64,000 bases of DNA from Neodiprion pinetum (GCF_021155775.2 NC_060234.1:23864026-23928025); one strand, 5' to 3'; shown: positions 1-15,600, counted from the first letter of the stretch. Notes: a model not told the origin generated them from the letters alone. Numbers and translations: made by a program.

Positions 1-1
1 C

Positions 2-154
2 GATTCCGAAGGAGATGTCTCTGGAGTTATGGAAGAATTCTCGGCATCTCCGTCGGGTAGTTGTACGAGATATCGAGGGGAATCGCGTCGACATCCAGCA
101 TGCGAAAGTCTGGTGAAATATCTCTGGCATCCATGCGCAGATACTAGTTTCTGA
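2..154 (+). other. Open GC-rich segment at the window edge, possible exon fragment
   Basis: From the left edge, frame 2 stays open for 50 codons to a TGA at 152-154. The opposite strand also has long open frames over the same bases. The stretch is richer in CpG than most of the window, so it could be the end of an exon, the 5' region of a gene to the left, or a CpG-rich promoter. I do not recognise the translation in any frame, and no splice signal decides the strand. Coding status is unproven. Confidence 0.15.
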
Positions 155-643
155 TCGTTCTACGCGAATCCTACTCGTACCATTATCTCAGCTTGCGGAA
201 AGTAGTTACGTACATACCTATCGCTAGTCGGTCGAGAGACAGTCTTGGGTGCAGGTTACACCTTGAGAGAAGACATTCTCCTGCCGTCCGTCCGAGGCCC
301 AACATCGGGACGCTCCTCCACGTAAAACGGGTTAATCGCAAGTCGACGTTCCCCGATTCGGATCGCGTCGCGCGTGAAAAGTTGCCGCCGCATCCTCGAT
401 TTTTATTTTTTACCTTATTCTTTTTATCGTAAATGTACGAGTCGGCGTCGCGAGCGAGTCTTTGTTTGAAATTTTTAAGTAACCGGACATACCCGAGTAA
501 AGGAAAGTTTTCTTGATTAATACTCATGTGTCCGAGTTTTGTTCGGAAAGAATTATCGATAAACGAGTGAATAAATCAATGGACGAATAAATACATAAAT
601 TAATCGGCACGTAACTTAGGAGTATATTATATACGAGGCAATC

Positions 644-3600
644 ATGGCACGGATATGTATGACGGTGATTGTTTTCGTTGCTGCTTTCATGGGCGTACTT
701 GAAGCAATAGCCGGACGACTCGACGGTACGTTGATTACTTGTATTTATCCATGCGCATGTGAAAAATTTTTAGTGATAAATATTATGCGAATATAATCGG
801 CGGTCAGGCAGCGATCTTGCGAATAAAATCATCGCGTTGCGTACAAGAAACACGTCGTTTACGGTAGTGAAACGCGGGATTGTAATTTTTTTCCAAGAGT
901 CGGTGCATAATTGTGTCACGCAAGCTGAAGCTGGGTAAAGGAACCTCGGGATGAAATTACAAGTGGTATAAAGACGTGGGACTTTCTTGTTTGCAGATTC
1001 TATGCAATTTTTTGCTCTTTTTTTTCTTTTTTTTTTTACCCCACTCTTGTCTACTAATTATACTCACAGTCGCGCTTTTCCTTCTCGCGACTTATACTGA
1101 GTCACGTCTCAGTGATTCCACTCTCGAACGTTTCAGAGGTACAACGGTAATGGTGCATGGAACCAACGAAAGATGTATTATACAATATATACATGTGTGT
1201 TTGTATGCAAGATGTGCAACATTAGAAACACAGAGCGTTCGTAATTAAATTGTGCTTAGAGAAAGGTTGCGTTAATTAAACGAAATTTCAATCCTGATAA
1301 CAGGTTCACGATCGTATCTCGCGCATTCAATGCAGGATCTGCTTTATACTTTCGATGTGCAAATTTCAGGTTTGGTATTGTCTTCGTCTCGGCACTAGTT
1401 TAAAAAAAAAAAAACATTCTCCCAAGAAAGTTGGTTGGTCAACAATAGATAATATTTATCAATTTTATTACGAGATAGTCGTAGAGTGAGGATCTATCAA
1501 ATTTTTATATTCGAAAGGTACGAAGAGCTCTTTAAAAATACAAGGATCGCCTGAAAGTGGTTAAGAATCTAGCAAAACTGTTCGATTTTACTCTATGATC
1601 GAAAAAGACTTTCGTAGGTTACAAATACAATAATTTTATAAATACTCGATGTACGACTATCTCCGAATAAAATTAAGAAAAAGTATCGATTATCGACAAG
1701 CGAACGTTCTTAAAAATCCGTAGACAAGAGGGCGTTTTAAATATCAGTTAAGTTGAAGGGTAACTTTCTTTTTCGATGAGGTGAAGTGAAAAGTTGTAGT
1801 TGATTATTTGCAAGCACCCGTTAAACAGCCGACTGGTTATGTGGGTCAATAATAAGAATGAATGGCAGATCCCAATGAATAGTATTAAGTTCAGAATTCA
1901 TTATCCTAGTATACGGAACTTAGATAAGGTCTCACCGTTTCAGTTCAATCGATGAGCTGATTTCTTTACCGAAAAGTAAAAAAAATTTTTCATCGAACCA
2001 AGAAAAATTGGACAACTAAAGTTCAAAAGCTATGACCAAAATCAATGAAATTAATAATATGTGACGTCTTGTAGGTCAACATTAGCGGAACTTTCTTTAT
2101 TTGAATTTGCGGTTTTCGATTTCTTTTGTCTCAAGTTGAGATTGTCTAGATAAAATTCAATTCAGTCATCTCGAGTTTCACTCTCAGATCCCGATATCAA
2201 TACGTTTTGTTCGACCGAACTTTTTGCCATCCCCAACTTATGATACAGTCGTTTTGAAAAAATAACTCACGATTATACATACTTTTTTCGTAAGCTTAGA
2301 AGTTTACTAGTGTTAAAGATAGGCAAACTTGAAACGAAAATCTTCATTCCCATTTGATTTGAACCAAAATATACACAGATTTTTCGACTAGATGAATTTA
2401 CGGTTAAAAACAATAAAATTTATCGCATGTCGCTTCTTACAATTTTCAATGTAACTCTGCTTTAATTTATAACACTACTATCGAAACTCTTGTACGACTA
2501 AATCACTTTCATTCGATTCAAGTACATTGCATAATCCGAAAATTAGTGTCACGAATAATCCAAGTCCAGGATTCTCTCAATGATCCAGAAAATTGGCGAG
2601 GAAAATTCATCATACTGTTTAGGTTTGAACTTTTTTGTCTGATATGAGATACTATATGAGTTTGTATTAATGTAATTTATTTCTCACTTATATAATTTCT
2701 TCTTTGTTTAAATTGAGATTATGTGAAGTTTGTTTACCTCCGCTCTTCTATAATAAGAATTCATGCATCCTCGTCTCAACATGAAATATATCAGATCACT
2801 TTATACTTCGTTAACCAAAGATCGTGAAGCGGTATATCAATCGGGTTTTCATTTAAATCTTAAAAAAAAGAAAAAAAAAAAACTACCAGTGATTACCAAC
2901 GAAAAGACCTACATTTTGTATTATATACACGACCTCTAAACTGATCCAATTACACGAGTTTAAAGAATTTCAGTATATTCCTAATTGTGTAATACGTTGG
3001 AATTTCATCTTTTCGACAGTTTTTCATTGAAAAAAAAATCCTCCGATATCATGATCTTTTTTTTTCTACACGCTTTTGATGGCATGTCAGTGGTCACCAA
3101 ACTTTCGGATGAAAAAAAAAAAAAAAAAAAAGAAAACCAGAAATGAAAACGAAAGAACCAGCTTGAAATCAACTATCGGTAATTAATCGCATATTCTACA
3201 TCTCGAATATATCATGCTAGGTATTTTGAGTGTCCCTGACCTACAATTTGTTTCTAAGTACCGGTAAATTGGTGACCGGTCCTCGGTAACCTTCGCCGAA
3301 CCGACCGCGGAACTTTCTATAATAATCTTTGCACCTCACCTCAGTTATTGGACACGCGTTAATTTTACCAGGTACGTACATTTGAACCGAATGAAATGCA
3401 AGAAGATATATTTGCTTCTATAATCACCAATGTCGTGTTCAACCCATTGCGAAAATGTAAAACATGTATACATGACTGAGTCATCGTGAACATTTTTTTT
3501 TAGACATTCTTTTGTGGTATACCTTGAAAAGAATGTTTTTATTCAACGTGCGGTTAATACTTAATTTCACTTCCAACGATGTCACAGTTTCACCGTTATT

Positions 3601-6600
3601 TTACAATATTTATACAGGTGTAAGTAATGAGACGAAGGAAATGCCACATATTAATGGTAAAAAAATATTAATCCAAGAGGAGGAAATATCCCAAACGTTT
3701 ATTCCAATTCGTCAAAGATTTGTGAAATATTGTTTTACGAACTTTCTATTAGCATTTTCTAACCTCGTGACGAATTCTACTTTATGTAATAAACTATCCA
3801 TACACTGCCCGAGTGTACGTAATAAAGAAATTCTAGTACATATACGTATATATACAATATGTATACCTAATAATTAAATTGTGTCATTAATGGAATAACT
3901 CGTGAATTGCAGTATTTATATCGCGGATATGTAGACAGTCTGTTACAATTATTATTAGATATGCTCCAGTTAAGACCTGCGGATATGTGCATGAATGAAA
4001 TAGAGATATCCAAGTGAATTGGCAATTTCCTTACTTGCCTACAAAATGTCCATTACAAATATTCTTATATTTGAAAAATTTCAATGTCAATAAGTAGTAA
4101 ACTTCAATCAGATCAATTTCCTCTTGCGGAAACGAATTAACTCTATTCTAAAACAACGTAAAATTTCCAATGGGCAGAAATATTCACCTTGAAATTTAAC
4201 GTTATCAATATTTCAGGCAGTAAACGTTCTTCCCAGTATCATTAACTGACAAGTTTTGGAAACGCATTGGACTTTTTTGACGCTGAAAAATTCCGATTAC
4301 TATTCTCATCGCTAAGAAATTATAAATACAAAACAAAAACATAAAAATTATATATCAGATTTTCGCGGCACGGTATCATAGCGACGCATTTGCGTAAAAT
4401 TATCAAAATTGTGCAAATAATGAATTAATGTCTCAGCAAGACTTATCAGACTTAAAAATTTTACTTCCACAAGTACAACGATTTTGCTCATATCGTGATT
4501 TCTAGACGTGAAATACTTTTTTGCACGTTGTTATCTAGTTGTGGTTATTATGCAGTTCTCAACTGTTTTAATCTTTTACTATAATCGAAAAGTACAGCTC
4601 TGGATGCAAAATGAACGCGAGTTTTGTAACTGTAACCAGAAAATCTAGTATATGTCACCATTCTTTTCTATTATGGTGTTTTCTATTATGTTTTCTGCTA
4701 ACATTTGCGATAATTTGATTTGGTGAAACAATAAATTGATGTTAAGGTCTTATTCAACTGATAAATATAGCGGACTAAACGAACAGATTTAACGTCGCAA
4801 TAACGAGAAAATCTAGTATTGGCAACTATAGTTAGAGTAAATGAGTATTTCCACATTTTTTTATAATTCCAACAATACCAGGAGAATTTTCTAACAGGTA
4901 ACAAAGAAAAATGAAATTTTCTCTAATTTTAAATGTCCGCGAGCCGTAATAACTATATAACTTCAAAAATAGTTCGTTTGACTGTATTCGCATAGTATTC
5001 ACTTAATTATTCGTCAAGTTAACTGTTTTCCATAGTATGTTCTGCGCTGTTGAGGGAAAGCGAATCCATTGCGAGAGGCATTATTACGATAGAGTCAACT
5101 TTAGTTAATTCAGCTATGCTAGATAGCTGTCAGAAAATTCCAGCGTATTTTTTCTATTACAACATAGTTCATCTCTCACTGCACCTGTGATTCGTCGATG
5201 ACATTTAGAAAAAAAATTACTTAGTTACGATCTAGAGTATGGTCCAGTTAAAATTCGACCAAGCTTACTTTATTGGCCACATAACGTAAGCCATTTACAA
5301 AACTTGGATACCATTTACATGCAGTAACAAACACATGGGGACAGTGATTCGAGAACGGCTAATTTTTCCTACTTACGACACGGTCGAAAAATTCAGCATT
5401 ATATTGAACGAAATACAGTCAACCACCTGTCACAGATTTTATTTTATTTTTTTTCCAAAAAAAAACAAACACTGCTTCAACGGAAACAAAAGATTCAATA
5501 CAGCGTTTCTAGGACAACATTGTTTCCAAAGTTACTTCTGGTTTACCTCAGGAAATATTGTCCAAAATGATGTCAAAGCAGAATATGAGACACCTGTCCG
5601 TAATGAGGTCTTATTTGTCTACGAGCGCAGTGTACGAGAAAGTTTATTTGCGAACAAATAAGGCATCAACGCGCTTTGAGTACAGATCTATAATAATGAA
5701 ATGAAACACGTATCGGTTTCCACGAATCTCGGAAGTGGTTACTGTAGATAATCATACTATTTAATGGCCGGGATCTCCTGCGAATATGAATTTGAATGAT
5801 ACATTTAGGCCTAAATTTACCGGCACGATTATTTCTTGGTTCCAACTTAGAATGTCGTTTGACATTTATTCGGATTCTTGGGAGGCGTTTCATAGAATAT
5901 TTGTAGTGATATCAACAGAACAGTGCAATTCATTTCAAATCAAACTTCCCGCCAAAAAGGGAAACGCGTTAATTAATCCACGCGTAGGCAGATTTCGGTG
6001 CAATATCGCAACTACAGGATCGAGATATAATTTTATGGATTTGTATGATTTTGTAAATTACGTTACTCGCAAGAGCTCAATATATACTTTGTTGTTTAGT
6101 CACGAATACTAAATGCATAATATTTCACTCAAATTGTTATTGTCAAACCTTCGGTTCACGGTATTGGTACATCTAACAATATTATAACATATCTCATGAT
6201 TTAGGTTTCTGTCGCTTTTTTCTCCATGCTTTTGAGACATTAATAATGTTACATTTCGTAACAAGTTCAAGGAAGTTCTGTATAATAATATTTTCTACGT
6301 TTAAAAAGAAAACTTTAATTTGGGTTCAACAGAACTTTCTAACTCCCAAACACACGACGAGAGCTTCCTTATTTATTTTACTCGACTGAAAGTACTGTTG
6401 ACTTCTTACATCATATTCTACATCCGATATTTTCATATTCTATGCACACAGAGGAAGGATTTCTTGAATTTGCGAAATATGGCGATCAAATAAACGAGAG
6501 TAATGCTCTGTCGATTCAACAAAAAAAAAACGATTAGACAATTAATTTGGATTATGGAGTGACACCGCATTTATTTTAAAAACGACATGATATTTCTTTC

Positions 6601-9600
6601 GCCGTATAACAGCAAACATGAGTAGTTTGCTATAAAGAATCAATTATGCACTTGATGAGTAAACTGATGAATTCTTGAAATTTAAACGTAGTTAACAAAT
6701 GATCAAGTATCAATCAGATCGAAGCAAAATATAACGAAATGATAAACGAGTAAGAAATTATACTTCAGCAGCTTTGGCCGTCATATATTGTTCGGCTTGA
6801 AATAACGTTTGACATACACATGTGGACAGTGAATTCGTGTACGTCCAATTCATCGCCCGAGTCTATAACGTTGGCAATTCGGAATCCGCCCGCAGCGCCA
6901 CCACCGACCGATCACAAAACCGGCTCAATCTTCGCAAGCATGGCATAACCCATCCCATCAATGTAAAATTCAAATGGATTTGCGGTCAGCCGGCGGTGGC
7001 GCTGCGGGCGGATTCCGAATTGCCAACTCTTATAGACTCGGGCGAAAAATAGTCGTCCACGAATCACATGATCCATAATGATTAACGGAAATCAGTGTAT
7101 CTGCCGAGGTATCTGCGGTAATGATCATTGACACAGACAGTAGTGGGGCAACGCTTCGGCGACGAATTTTTTAGAAACCTATTCCTCTAACCGCCCCGAC
7201 AGTCTCTCGTAACGAGGTATCACTGCAAATATTTAATCAATTCCAAGAATTCAGGCCCCAAAAATAATTTGTTCGTCTATACACGTATTGCAGAAAGAAA
7301 AAGGTGTGGTTTACTCTTAAAGAAGCTGACATTCAACGACACGCAGTAATGGTAGATTGGAATTTCCTTCGTTGACTGAGGATATGCTTCGCCACTCTTG
7401 AGTTGGAGGGGAAAAACGCGCCGTAAACTATAACCTCTCTCACTCACGTGCCCAAACATGCGTTCCTCAAGCGCTGCACGTGGTTGAGAAAGTCCTCGCA
7501 AAGTCCCGAGTATCCACTTTATTCGTATGTGAAACGTGATGCTTGGAGAACGAATCCAGATGAGGCGATGCTATGCTTAAACAAATTACCATGATCGCAG
7601 GTTTCCAGACTGCTCTCGATGCGGGCAATGGAATATAGTTTCTTTTTCTCGTTCCACAATTACATGTGAAATTTCGCTAATTGCTGTTTACAGGTAATAT
7701 ATTGATTGTAGTCTGCTTGTTGCTGTTGCTTCTTTTACCATTTTACTGCTGAAGCAAGCAAATTTTTTCTTTTTTTTTCAAATTTTGATGCACATTCCAT
7801 AGGAATTAATGCCATGCTTCATTAATTACGAATTATTGAATGCCGGAAAAGAAATTTACTTCGTAACTCCGTTCGGGTATAATTTTTAAACTCACATCGA
7901 AGCTTTCAGTTACAATTTCACTTGCTATGGCTATTGTCAAAGCCAAGATATCTTAGATCCGAAAAATATCGACCAAAATGTTGTGTTCTATGCAATAACA
8001 ATTGCAGAAAACTGAAATCCTATAATTGAATTGCCACTAAATACCGGAACATATTTTCTGTCGCTATTATTTTATATTTATATTATTTTTATTATTATAA
8101 AATAATACTTTTGTTCGGCATGACTGCGCTATCCGCGGCATTTTCACGTCAGCGATGTGTAGGCTCGAATAATAGAACAAGTGACGTTTTGTTCGCTCGG
8201 TAAACACCGACTACGGAATGCATCGTGCGGAATGATCGCGTGCAAGATTTCTCCTCCTCTCTTTACTGCCGTGAAAGGACGAGTACATCACGTTGTGAAA
8301 AAAGAATCAATCAACATTATGCAGTAAAATTTGGCGAATGCAAAATATGACGGATGAAAGCCGAGTCAGCTGTGCTCATGCAGTACTTGAAATATCATGA
8401 ATATTAATAACAATACTGAATATGTCACTGCATGCAATCATCGCTTCAAACATGTCAGAATTCTCTCGTTACCAAAACAACCGCAATTACGTTTTATCGG
8501 TCATTTATTGCAGATTCATCCCTTCCGTCAACAACTTAAGTTTGGCGTAGAGCGACTTTACCCGAAACCTGCATAATATGTTTTCCACAACACAAACTGC
8601 ATTATACCGGAGTCGTTCAAGTCCGATGCATATTTCGTTATATTCACTGCTCGAATAATTGAAAAAAATTCAGGGTTATAGTTTGAAATCTCTTCTGTGA
8701 GTTTCGACTTTATACTTATTTAAAACTCACATTTCAAGGATCCGCATAGGTTAATTGATCATCAATCTTTGACTAGAATAAAAGGCACACATCTGTAGGC
8801 ATCTTTGATGAGTAATAATTTATAACTGACCACGTCAAAAGCCTCATTGCCCAACTGAAATCAATAAGTATTGCGAGCCGTCATGTCGGTTGTCGATCAA
8901 TATCTGACGATGAGTGTTATCTGCCAAGCAGTGTGAACTATTGCTTTTCCAAAAACCGGTGTCTCCCGAATTTAGTAATCTATGGATGTGGTTTCACCTG
9001 GCATCGCACGGTTACCATTCTCAATTAATTATTCAATAATTTCAAAAACTTCAACAAAAAATGAATCCCTCGAGTGGTATGTAATCGCGTCTTCAAAAAC
9101 CAACATCTGAAATTTTCCCAAAAACCAAGTAACCCTTACTCGTCTACAAACGTAACTGTGATCTGATGCTGGGTAAAACTGCGTGAAATTCCCCATACAC
9201 GTTTACTGATTACGGCAGTCAAACTCGGCTGATTCAAGGCACGGGGCTCAAAATTTTTTGAAAAGTAACAAACAGTGAGCAGCCATCCGATCCTTGTTCA
9301 TTGATTACAAAGCTCATCTGACCTTGCCAATTCGCTCCGGAATAACAGGCACCCAAATGTTTGCGCGTCTGTCCGCATTTACGAGAGATCGTATAGAGAA
9401 ATAATGCCGGGAGCGCCGTCATAACTGCTCTTTAGAGAAAGTTGATCGTGGCCTTGCGATTGCAAGCGGAAGTGAGAGACAACTTCCATCCAGGTATAAT
9501 CGAAAAAATATGTATCACGGAAACGGAGGCTCTTATCGCGATAAAAATCACGAATAAGGTGACTCCTGGAGAGACACAGACCTTGGTGACCGAGGAGACA

Positions 9601-12600
9601 AGTCTGCCTTGAGAATCACGGGAGAAGAATGAACGCACAGATATTTAATCCGTTCTAGTACTAGAAAATGAGAAAAAGAGAGAGAGAGAGAGAGTCAATA
9701 GGCGCTTGTGGCCATTCCACTGAGTCTTACGTGTCGTTGAATGGTTCAGGTAGCTCGACCACGAGAAAAAAAAAAAACACTTAACATTTTCGTACACCAA
9801 AGTCAACTAGTGTGCCCTCGTGTGTAATATCAAGAATTGCAGACAAGTTCAAGTTATTTTGGCTCGTAACATTTGTAAAGTTGACAGTATTATACGGTTT
9901 ATGAGACGCGGTTGAAAGTATCATCAATGGACAGCAAGCGGTTGACTTATTTTTCGTGAAATTTTATAGGAAAGGAAAGTGTCAACGCATCTGCATCGTA
10001 TTACGAGATTTCTGTCCAGTTTATAGGCTTGACGATATTTTTAAATTGTGTTTATTAGCTGATACTTTTTCAATAAATACGGTTTGATTCTTGAGCAACT
10101 GAAACAAGTATCTCAGAGTTACAGAGCTCGGCGTTAAAACGTTACGGAGATATTTTCTTCGTAGAATTAGAACGTAAAATAGAAAACTTTGTTTGAGGAA
10201 TCTCAAAACGTATATATTTACTCGCCGCCGTCGGGAGAATATTTTAAAAAGTAACAAGATATCAAAAATTTCTGATAAAACACATTTTAGACATAAATTT
10301 TTCGGCAAATTTTTTTGTCACGGTTTCTTACCAACTTTTTTTCAAATGTAAATTTTATCAGAGGTCACTTATCCAGTGATGGAGATTCTTAGAATTTCAG
10401 AAAACTATGAACGATAAAAGAAGTAGCTCTTGGTTCTCGACAGTTTCACAAACTTTGAGACCGTTTTCAGGTGAGAAATCACATCTCGTTGGTAAATTAC
10501 CTTGAATTGCCTCTACTAACTGTCATGTTAACTCATGTATGTCATCCGAGAGCATTGTGTCACGCAACAGTTGTTTCCAGGATAATCATTTCATTGAAAA
10601 GAAAGTTGCTTTCGATTATATAAGACGAAGTAAATTAAATTAAACGACAAGTTTGATTGTAGTATGTACAACTGGTACCTCGCGGCTAATTGTAAGTTAT
10701 ATGAAAAAATCGTAACAATTCCATAATGTGGGATTATTAGTGTGAAAAATTCTTTATACAAAATTTGCAACAAAACCTTGCACATCTGTGAAATGTCATA
10801 CGGAAAAAAATATTGCTGAAGTTTCGTCGGTATTGTATAAATTTTTTTTTTTTTGTACAAGCAGTTACAAAAACTATTACAGTCATGCTGACGTTATATC
10901 GATGATACTGATGTTTGTACTGAAAATACTCTATTATATTACTGAAATTACAGTATAAACAGCAACTTCAACCGGATATAATTCACTTCAAAATGTCGCG
11001 AAGCAGCAAGTTCTTTTTATGTTGCTGTTACATCAGTTCATTGTAAAATTACAACCAAAACGGCGTCGGCTCTACACCACTCAATTCACATAGACATAAT
11101 TGGTGAAAGTATAATAACTTTTATAAGGTACTTCGTAATTTACCACATCATGTAATATCGTAGAAACAGCAATTATCAGACTTTGAATTTCCGTGACAAT
11201 TCTCTTTTATTCGTGTAGATATTCGAAATACCACGTGAAATGAGGACATTCAAAGTATGGATACGATATTTTGGATAAAACTTTTATTAACGTTAATTGC
11301 TTCGAATGAAAGTATTTGATAAACAATTTTTAACATGTTTGTTAGAGTGGTCCGTATTTAGGGCTCGAACGAATATGTCAACCCCCCCAAATTAGTTACA
11401 AATTATTCAAAAACAGGTTCTTAATTTTTTCCGAGTTTTATCTCAAACTCTAACCCTGTAAGAGGGTGAATTTCCCCACTTAAAATACATGTGTTTCGGC
11501 CATAATCTTACTATAAATTTTGTTGTAATTTTAATAATTTTCAAAAAAATCTGTCACTGTGAGACTTTAGTAAGCATTGGTGCTACTATGTGATAAAAAA
11601 TTTACATTATCATACCAGGCAATCTACACAAATTGCACACCCTTAAAGCTCGCTCTTTTTTCATTTAGCGCCGTGCCATTCAACATATGAAATCTATTTT
11701 CTGGGACAATTCCATATCATCATTTCGATAAATCCTTCGAATTCTCAACCTGCGATCGATTCCCAAATATCTGATATCATCGCGAAGAAATTTCTTTCAG
11801 CTAAAATAATTACGCATCTATAGAAATAACGACATGTAGTGAGGCAAGAATTGCCGTATCAACTATTTGTCTTTAGCATCGGTATATAATCAAGCCAATA
11901 GTCCGCAGTACCGATCAATGTGTTTTCACAAGACTTTTGATCCTGTTTGAACTTTCATTTTCATGGCCGTTTCGTAATTGATCAGCTATTATGTAGCACT
12001 AATTCATAGTCGATTACAACTTGCAGAGTCAATTTGTTGTATCCTTTTCATCTTCACCTATGAAATTGTGATTGGTCACGCTATAAGGTTACGAAATTAT
12101 TATTGAGTTTAAATTTTTTCAACTATCTTATGCGAAGGTCTGATCGAGGAATTTTTATTTATTCAAGATTATTTCGGCCAACGTCACATACCGACTCAGA
12201 GTAGCTCTGCAGACTTTCTCTCGCGTATTTTAACAAGGGGAATTCATGTACCGAACAAACCGGTGTGGCGGCAGGTTGTTAATGATGAGTTTCTAATAAT
12301 ATTTGTATCAGACATGCTACGATTCGACAATTTTTATCTACATAAGTTAGCAATGCTAATTCAATTTGGCACAAGGAATAGCCGTGTAACGAAAGAAGTG
12401 GACCTAATCCTGCTTGATACGCGTGTCTCTAGTAAGATGTGTCCAATATACGCTACACTACGCGCGAAGCATGTAAGTTCGATGCCTCTGTGTGTGCCAA
12501 TTTCTTCTGCGGAAATCAATTTGCATATTATCACTTTGTACCTCGATATTGAAATCTCGTTTCTCCAGCCACAGCTGGCGAATAACTTTGACGAAGTCTC

Positions 12601-15600
12601 CCAGCGATATCTCTGAACTTCGATTCTCGCCATAGTTCGACAAATAAAAACCGTATGCTTGAGTTTCTTCAAAGTTCTTTCATAATATTATTGTTACTGA
12701 AATTCTTACTAAAAAAATTAAAAGTCATTATTCACTTGTGAAATGTTTGCATCTGCAAATACAAACATTGTCAAGCTCCCACGACGGTTGAAGAACCACT
12801 GATACAGTTCGTTTCGAATTTCTTTTTGCAATAACAGTGTTTTAAGAACTTGAAGTCTCTGTTATCACGAGAATAAGCAGGAATAATTTTCTTGACAAAC
12901 AAAAAAAAAAAAAAAAAATGCAAATTTTAGAAATACGGACAATGAGGTACTGTTTCGCAATAACCTAAAGAAAACTGTACCATTCGAATTCGAAATAAAA
13001 AAAAAACCGTGTCAGTATCTAAGATATTTTTCCATTATTACTAGATGACGGAAGACGTGAAATCGACGCACTGTTTCTACTGTTTCTACGGTTTCTACAA
13101 GTCTCCTTAACTGAAATCATGAAAACGTGACTTCACGAACAGACAAAAGCTTTTGTACTGAGATGATTTGAAAACATAATTTGTGCAAGTGTATGCTTAG
13201 ATCATATGATAGCTAGTATACGCTCCGTAGAATGATTTTGAAAAATTAAAATTTTCCAGATGATTGCCCGAATTGCGTTGACGAGCACAACGCAAGCGCG
13301 GCAGCATCCAAATGGACCATGCCTCTTCTGAAGCTTGGAGAAAAGAGGTACTACTTGGGTATTTTCTTCAAGGTAATATATATGTATAACATATATATAA
13401 CAAAGGACCTTAAATAACTTTTCAAAGAGTGGATTTGTCGTAAAATGATAACGGGCCTTTTTTCTAGAGCATTCAATTTCCTGCAGAAATACGTTCTGGT
13501 CTTATCAGTTACACTAATGTGTTGACGAGTTATAAAATTCTAAAGTTGAGAAACATTTTTCCCACATTATTTAAATGGAAAATAGACAATCGCAATAAGG
13601 CACCTCTAAATATTAATATTAAAAGCCGAAATTTGGACAGCATCGTTTTTACGTCGTTTGGAACAATAATTGGGACTTTAGTTTTGAAAAGAATAGTCAA
13701 TTTTTTTGACATATAAACATTGAGTCATAGGCGTATATCTCTTAATCAATTAGAGTTAGGAAATTTTTTTCTCAGTACCTACTCTTTTATAGAGCGTGAA
13801 ATTTCCTACAAATATCTGTATTTAGATAGTTTATAAATCAAGCTCTATTAACGAGAAAAAAAAATTTGGGACCTAAAAACTTGGTCGAAAGTTCTTGGAT
13901 TAGCCAATATACTTCGGTCTTATAAACAGTGCCACTTTTGTCGTAACACTGATGAAATTGGACTACAACGACTCAACTGAACTGTTTGATTTTATTTGAA
14001 CAACGAGCACGAATAACTTCAATTTTTTTTTTTTTTTTCTTCAAGGCAAATTGGTACAGGGCGTCGCAATACTGTCGATATCACGGAATGCACCTCGCGA
14101 GCATCTCGTCGCAGGAAGAAAATGACCGATTGGAAAAACACATAAAGGACTATGGTCTGGGCCACGAACACTTTTGGACTTCCGGCACCGACCAGGCTGA
14201 GGAAGGAGTATTTTTCTGGATGGCGAACGGCCGCCCGGTTACTTTCGAAAACTGGAACATCGGGGAGCCAAATAATTTCCGGTAAAAATTCCTCCATTTT
14301 CAGGATATCTTAACATTCGTCACTTAATTCATAATGCAATAATAGAAAAAGTTTTTGTTCGAAGTAAAACGGGGTCGGAATTAATATTGATGAAAATAAT
14401 TTTCGATTTATCGTTGTCTCATAATATCCTGGAGTGAGAATTAACACCAATGGAGTAAGAAATCACTAAGCAAGAATGAAAACTGCGAAACTCCATATCG
14501 AGTGAATATTCAACTCCATCATGCGAGTTGCGTTGTTTTCACTCCAAGGAAATTTAGAGAGTATAATTCAAACACATTTACCTAGATCGAATACAGGAAG
14601 GGAAAATCAGAAAAATGTCATCACCTCGTCTTGTATTTAGCAACATGAAAGTGCACGTGAACACAACTAGCCGAGTGATGAAAGTTCAAACAGGTCAATT
14701 AACATTAATTTATGGAATTTATGATGCGTTGAAATGCAAGTACCATTGCTTTTGTATCTGACTCAACTTTGCCATTGTTGAAATTCACGGCTTGAACTCA
14801 CGAAACGCACTAGTTTTAAATCTATAAACTATTAGTTGATTAGAATAAGGCAGCCAATTCTAACAACGAGATTTTATCAAATCTTACAATTAGGGGTAAG
14901 CGATACTTTTATACGACTTTATGGGCAAACAGCTTTACTAAATTGTCATATTTGAATTAGTGCTTACACGTGGAGCCGAGCTTTTCGGATATTCGGATAT
15001 CCAAATTACTCAGTTGAGAAACTTCAAACCCGCATAGTTCGAGTATCCGAATAAGTTAGTATATACAGAACAATTTGTACAAAATTTGTAAGCAAGTAAT
15101 GGTCACACGACAAGTTTAAGAAATTTGAAAAACAGTACGGATACCTGAAAAAGCGGTAGCTCTGATATAAGTAAAGGTGACTGATGTATTCAACTGCTGT
15201 TATGTCATTTTGGGAATCGCCATAAAATCGTGATATAAAATACGTTAGAAGAATATAAGGTTCGAGATGGAATGCGAAATTTACGGGAAGTAACAAAAAT
15301 TTTAATTGTTGACGTCTCATTTATTTTGACCATTAACAAAATCGAAATGGCATGTAAAATTCACGGAGAGCCAGAAAAATTTACATCTTGTGCATCGTAA
15401 AGTGTGGTCGTTTCACTTATTTTTGCCATTACCAAAAGCCACGCATGCATCACCGCATGACATCATTACGCTGCAGATTGTGCCATTCTATTTGAAAGGT
15501 CGAATATAAATATCTGAAGAACTTTTTGTCTTCCCAATTAGAGGATGCTATAGTCAATCTTTACGACTATATTAAGGCCGAGCCGTGAAATAGTAGGTGA

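Larger units (their letters stand above)
726..13259 (+). other. First intron of the C-type lectin gene (12.5 kb)
   Basis: This is non-coding by the gene model. It opens with gtacgt and closes with a ttttccag acceptor. It holds many poly-A/T runs, a GA dinucleotide run (9677-9694), a strong GC-rich inverted repeat (6832-7072), two sequences with diverged copies elsewhere in the window (about 1456-1620 and 4555-4905), and an antisense coding-like segment near 12.45-12.69 kb. Open frames near 5.3-6.1 kb encode nothing I recognise. A first intron this long often carries regulatory elements, but none can be named here. Confidence 0.6.

Noticed and set aside
5335..6112. Two plus-strand frames of 108 codons each in lectin intron 1
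   Set aside because: The translations look like AT-rich chance reading (F, N, I, Y-rich) and match no family; overlapping minus frames are equally open.
6822..7052. 76-codon frame on the plus strand
   Set aside because: It lies across a near-perfect inverted repeat, so the frame is a by-product of the palindrome.
11346..11520. gttagagtggtccgtattta and ccccccc stretch resembling a transposon end
   Set aside because: No matching inverted end or second copy was found in the window, so a mobile element cannot be supported.
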